Shown here piece by piece: positions 14,203-16,350 of a DNA stretch of 16,350 nucleotides (its first letter is position 1; every line of letters begins with the position of its first letter). The notes beneath the pieces are model-generated. The model saw nothing but the letters and a program-made list of their open reading frames with translations. It made no database searches and was not told the origin of the DNA. The position numbers and the translations under genes were made by a program. Where the stretch lies: assembly GCA_023420935.1 (NCBI GenBank), contig JAEZUR010000052.1:1-16350 (forward strand). Reading direction: 5' to 3'. Source of the stretch: Bacillota bacterium. Lineage in GTDB: Bacteria > Bacillota > Clostridia > Lachnospirales > Lachnospiraceae.

Positions 14203-15048
14203 CTATTTCTCTGGAAACTCTAATGTAATCTTTCCTAATTTTCCACTTTTAAAATCATCCAACACAATCGCTGCAGCCTTATTTAGATCTAGTTGATCTC
14301 CCTTTAGCTTACAACTTCTTTTTTCTGCGATTAGGCTAAGTGTATCTATTGCATTCTCACATACATCTATCTCATAACGTTCAGAGATAATATTGGTATA
14401 ATACTGATTTAGAAAATCGATTAACTCCATAGATAAGTCTGTTGTATTAAGCAATTCTTCTTTGATTGACCCGATTAATGCTAACCGAAGTCCAACCATT
14501 TGATCTTCAAATTTAGGCCATAAGATACCAGGAGTATCTAATAATTCTACATTCTTATTTAACCGAATCCACTGTTTACCTTTGGTTACACCTGGCTTAT
14601 TACCTGTTTTGGCACAGGCTTTTCCCGCAAAGCTATTGATAAAAGTAGATTTACCTACATTGGGTATCCCAACGATCATGGCACGAACTGGTCTATTTAA
14701 GATTCCTCTTTTTCGATCTCGTTCAATTTTCTCTTTACAAGCTTGTTGGATAACATCATTCACTGCTCTTACGCCTGCTCCACTTTTGGAGTTAACTAAA
14801 GATACAAAAAAACCTTTTTGCTCAAACCATTCTTTCCATTGATTGGTGTAGTCCTTATTTGCTAAATCATATTTATTCAACAAGATAATTCTTGATTTAT
14901 TCTTTGCTATTTCGTCAATATCAGGATTTTTGCTACTAAGTGGAATTCTAGCGTCCACTAATTCTATTACAACATCAATTAACTTAATGTCCTCCTGCAT
15001 TGCTCTTTTTGCTTTGGTCATATGACCGGGGTACCACTGAAAATGCAT
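14203..15048 (-). CDS. rbgA: Ribosome biogenesis GTPase RbgA (YlqF)
   Basis: Circularly permuted GTPase needed for late assembly of the 50S subunit; in Bacillus it promotes incorporation of late ribosomal proteins such as L16. The permuted order of motifs is clear: G4 NKYD at residues 58-61, G5-like NSKSG, then the P-loop GIPNVGKST (about 127-135), the G2 threonine in KPGVTKG, and G3 DTPG. His9 in the N-terminal WYPGHM is the conserved catalytic histidine. Length (281) is normal. The ATG lies 11 bases from the stop of the preceding signal peptidase, and its AGGAGG site overlaps that stop. Two of the three signal peptidases follow it and one precedes it. Confidence 0.98.
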   Translation of the reverse strand: MHFQWYPGHMTKAKRAMQEDIKLIDVVIELVDARIPLSSKNPDIDEIAKNKSRIILLNKYDLANKDYTNQWKEWFEQKGFFVSLVNSKSGAGVRAVNDVIQQACKEKIERDRKRGILNRPVRAMIVGIPNVGKSTFINSFAGKACAKTGNKPGVTKGKQWIRLNKNVELLDTPGILWPKFEDQMVGLRLALIGSIKEELLNTTDLSMELIDFLNQYYTNIISERYEIDVCENAIDTLSLIAEKRSCKLKGDQLDLNKAAAIVLDDFKSGKLGKITLEFPEK

Positions 15049-15059
15049 AACTGTGCCTC

Positions 15060-15698
15060 CTATTTGGTGTCTTTTGTTTCCTCTGGTTGTTCTGTTGACT
15101 GATCATTTGTCGGGAAGATAGATTCTGTATTAATCTGATTCACAAAATTAAACGGTTTTATTCGTATCCATGCTTTTCCCACAATATCATCCGCCACGAT
15201 ATTGCCAATATTAGCAAAACGGCTGTCTTCGCTATTATTGCGATTATCACCTAGAACAAAATATTCGTTTTCATCCAAAGTAACCGCATCATCTGCCAAG
15301 CCACCATTTATTATCAAGTCAACTGGAACTTTTTCTTCAATCTGCTCTCCATTAATTCTTACAAAACCATCTACAATCTGAATTGTCTCACCTGGAAGAC
15401 CAATAATTCTTTTTATATTATAATAACTATGCTCTCTTCCCTTTTGATTAAAAACAATCACATCAAATCGTTTCGGTTTTGATATATGGTAAATTGCCTT
15501 ATTTATAATGATAGCATTTTGATTTTGCAAGGTTGTTTCCATAGAATCACCAACTACGGTTGTTTTTTCTACTGCAAATGTGATTAATAAAAATGCCAAT
15601 ACGATTGCTAATAGTATCTCCACAACCCAAATTATAATTTCTTTTATTATTTTTTTTGTCATTGGTTTTTTGTCGTCCAAATCAAAATTATAATTCAT
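15060..15698 (-). CDS. lepB: Signal peptidase I, copy 3
   Basis: Third signal peptidase I, predicted from the ATG at 15698 (212 residues). One membrane helix lies near residues 20-42. The nucleophile Ser is in VGDSMETTL and the base Lys in YYNIKRIIGLPGE, with box E LGDNRNNSEDSRF. Relative to copies 1 and 2 it has a polar C-terminal tail of about 25 residues (ending STEQPEETKDTK) and an extra Asn before the IKRIIG motif, so it is the most divergent copy. An in-frame ATG two codons upstream (15704) has only one base between it and AGGAG, so it is unlikely to be used. The gene begins just 23 bases after a hairpin terminator, and its level may depend on read-through from rplS. Confidence 0.96.
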   Translation of the reverse strand: MNYNFDLDDKKPMTKKIIKEIIIWVVEILLAIVLAFLLITFAVEKTTVVGDSMETTLQNQNAIIINKAIYHISKPKRFDVIVFNQKGREHSYYNIKRIIGLPGETIQIVDGFVRINGEQIEEKVPVDLIINGGLADDAVTLDENEYFVLGDNRNNSEDSRFANIGNIVADDIVGKAWIRIKPFNFVNQINTESIFPTNDQSTEQPEETKDTK

Positions 15699-15705
15699 CT
15701 TCATT

Positions 15706-15710
15706 CTCCT
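15706..15710 (-). promoter_or_regulatory. Ribosome-binding site deciding the start of signal peptidase copy 3
   Basis: On the minus strand AGGAG is 7 bases before the ATG at 15696-15698 but only 1 base before the upstream ATG at 15702-15704, so the inner start is favoured. Confidence 0.7.
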
Positions 15711-15721
15711 AATCTATGTCA

Positions 15722-15756
15722 AAAAAGGGACAATACATAAGTAGTTGTCCCTTTTT
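15722..15756 (-). terminator. Terminator or attenuator between rplS and lepB copy 3
   Basis: A perfect 12-bp inverted repeat (AAAAAGGGACAA at 15722-15733 and its complement at 15745-15756) has an 11-base loop. In the minus direction it ends in a U run, 24 bases after the rplS stop. It is symmetrical and could stop transcription from either side. No promoter fits in the 23 bases before the signal peptidase start, so partial read-through is the simplest model. Confidence 0.85.
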
Positions 15757-15780
15757 CACGTTCCATAATATAAATCTATA

Positions 15781-16128
15781 TTATTTAACTAATTCTTTTA
15801 CTTTTGCTCTCTTACCAACTCTATCACGTAAGTAGTTAAGTTTTGCTCTTCTAACTTTACCAAATCTTACAACTTCAATCTTCTCAACGATTGGAGAATG
15901 TAATGGCCAAGTTTTCTCAACACCGATTCCGTTAGAATTCTTTCTTACTGTGAAAGTTTCTCTAGCGCCACCGTTCTGTCTCTTAAGTACTGTACCTTCA
16001 AAAATCTGTGTTCTTTCACGAGAACCTTCTTTTACTTTTGCGTATACTTTAACAGTATCGCCAACGTGAAATTCTGCAACTTCTGCTTTTAATTGAGCAG
16101 CTTCAATATCCTTAATAAGGTTATTCAT
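15781..16128 (-). CDS. rplS: 50S ribosomal protein L19
   Basis: Ribosomal large-subunit protein at the interface with the 30S subunit. All 115 residues fit the family: the N-terminal helix, then FHVGDTVKVYAKVKEGSRER, VLKRQNGGARETFTVRK, GVEKTWPLHSPIVEKIEVVR and the RRAKLNYLRDRVGKRAKVKE tail. An excellent AAGGAGGT ribosome site (16137-16144) precedes the ATG. trmD lies upstream across a structured leader, the classic gene order. A hairpin terminator follows. Confidence 0.99.
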   Translation of the reverse strand: MNNLIKDIEAAQLKAEVAEFHVGDTVKVYAKVKEGSRERTQIFEGTVLKRQNGGARETFTVRKNSNGIGVEKTWPLHSPIVEKIEVVRFGKVRRAKLNYLRDRVGKRAKVKELVK

Positions 16129-16153
16129 TTTGTGTGACCTCCTTTATTATTTT

Positions 16154-16202
16154 GATGTTCTTAATACGCATCGTGTTATCTCACCTGTAACAGAGGAACA
16201 TC
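16154..16202 (-). promoter_or_regulatory. Probable L19 leader RNA
   Basis: In the 128-base trmD-rplS spacer, the minus-strand transcript can form an outer stem, GAUGUUC (16196-16202) with GAACAUC (16154-16160). Inside it is a hairpin, UGUUA (16188-16192) with UAACA (16174-16178). A structured leader at exactly this place is known in Firmicutes (the L19 leader family) and is thought to give feedback control of rplS. The position and nested stems agree, but I could not test the covariance model. Confidence 0.6.
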
Positions 16203-16240
16203 TCATCTCACAACATTAGTACTTTATCACATTTGGGAAT

Positions 16241-16264
16241 AAAATGCAAGTTAATTTTACTTGC
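16241..16264 (-). terminator. Weak hairpin at the end of trmD
   Basis: GCAAGT and ACTTGC (16259-16264 with 16246-16251) form a 6-bp stem that includes the trmD stop codon, followed by AUUUUAUU in the minus direction. The stem is short, so it may be a weak terminator or an mRNA end stabiliser. Confidence 0.35.
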
Positions 16265-16350
16265 TGGTTTGATTTTCTGTCATAATAGAGCGTATCTTCT
16301 GTTGTTCCTTTTCTGTTAACGTAGCTTTCTTAAGTAAATCAGGTCTATTC
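16257..16350 (-). CDS. trmD: TrmD, tRNA (guanine-N1)-methyltransferase, C-terminal end only
   Basis: Only the last 30 codons are in the window; the rest lies beyond the right edge. The visible peptide begins NRPDLLKKATLTEKEQQ and ends ENQTSK followed by TAA at 16257-16259. RPDLL followed by a T/E-rich helix is characteristic of the TrmD C-terminus. The location directly upstream of rplS is the standard bacterial order. TrmD methylates G37 of several tRNAs and prevents frameshifting. Confidence 0.8.
   Translation of the reverse strand, partial: NRPDLLKKATLTEKEQQKIRSIMTENQTSK

Overview
The window looks like a chromosomal core region of an endospore-forming, low-GC Firmicute. The best fit is a clostridial Lachnospiraceae member (Lachnoclostridium phytofermentans-like). 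This rests on spoIVA, AT-rich DNA with strong GGAGG ribosome sites, a trmD-rplS-rbgA-rnhB block in the same order as the Bacillus subtilis ylq region, multiple signal peptidase I genes, and a long clostridial-type PRPP synthetase. The species call is inference. Almost every gene except prs lies on the minus strand, so the window reads biologically from right to left.

Right half (16350 down to 9056, minus strand): the end of trmD, an apparent L19 leader, rplS, a hairpin terminator or attenuator, then a tightly packed run. The run is signal peptidase I (copy 3), rbgA, signal peptidase I (copy 2), signal peptidase I (copy 1), rnhB, an orphan FliK-like protein, an orphan FlhB C-terminal-domain protein, yraN and pgeF. 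It mixes ribosome assembly (L19, RbgA, TrmD), protein export (LepB x3), genome maintenance (RNase HII, YraN) and cell-wall precursor repair (PgeF). The FliK/FlhB-like pair matches the position of ylqG-ylqH in Bacillus.

Middle: prs (7913-9085) is the only plus-strand gene. It converges on pgeF with a 30-bp coding overlap and diverges from a lipoprotein version of trigger factor (an FKBP-type peptidyl-prolyl isomerase predicted to sit on the outer face of the membrane). That gene ends in a clear intrinsic terminator. The 399-bp gap that follows (6235-6633) contains a 175-bp foldback element with perfect 29-bp terminal inverted repeats, and a candidate promoter for the next operon.

Left half (6234 down to 193, minus strand): a PDZ/radical-SAM DUF512 protein, der, plsY and gpsA form an apparent operon combining ribosome-assembly GTPase and glycerophospholipid synthesis functions. 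A 160-bp plsY-gpsA spacer holds a GC-rich dyad and a 24-bp tandem repeat made of palindromes. spoIVA then follows behind its own sigma-E-like promoter and ends at a strong terminator. Beyond it a near-perfect sigma-A promoter with an extended -10 reads leftward out of the window.

I see no tRNA, rRNA, CRISPR array, transposase, phage gene or obvious defence system. The most unusual items are the 175-bp foldback element, the repeat-filled plsY-gpsA spacer, the three signal peptidases interleaved with rbgA, and the lipoprotein trigger factor. Most of the window is conserved housekeeping sequence, and I do not claim a new multi-gene system here.
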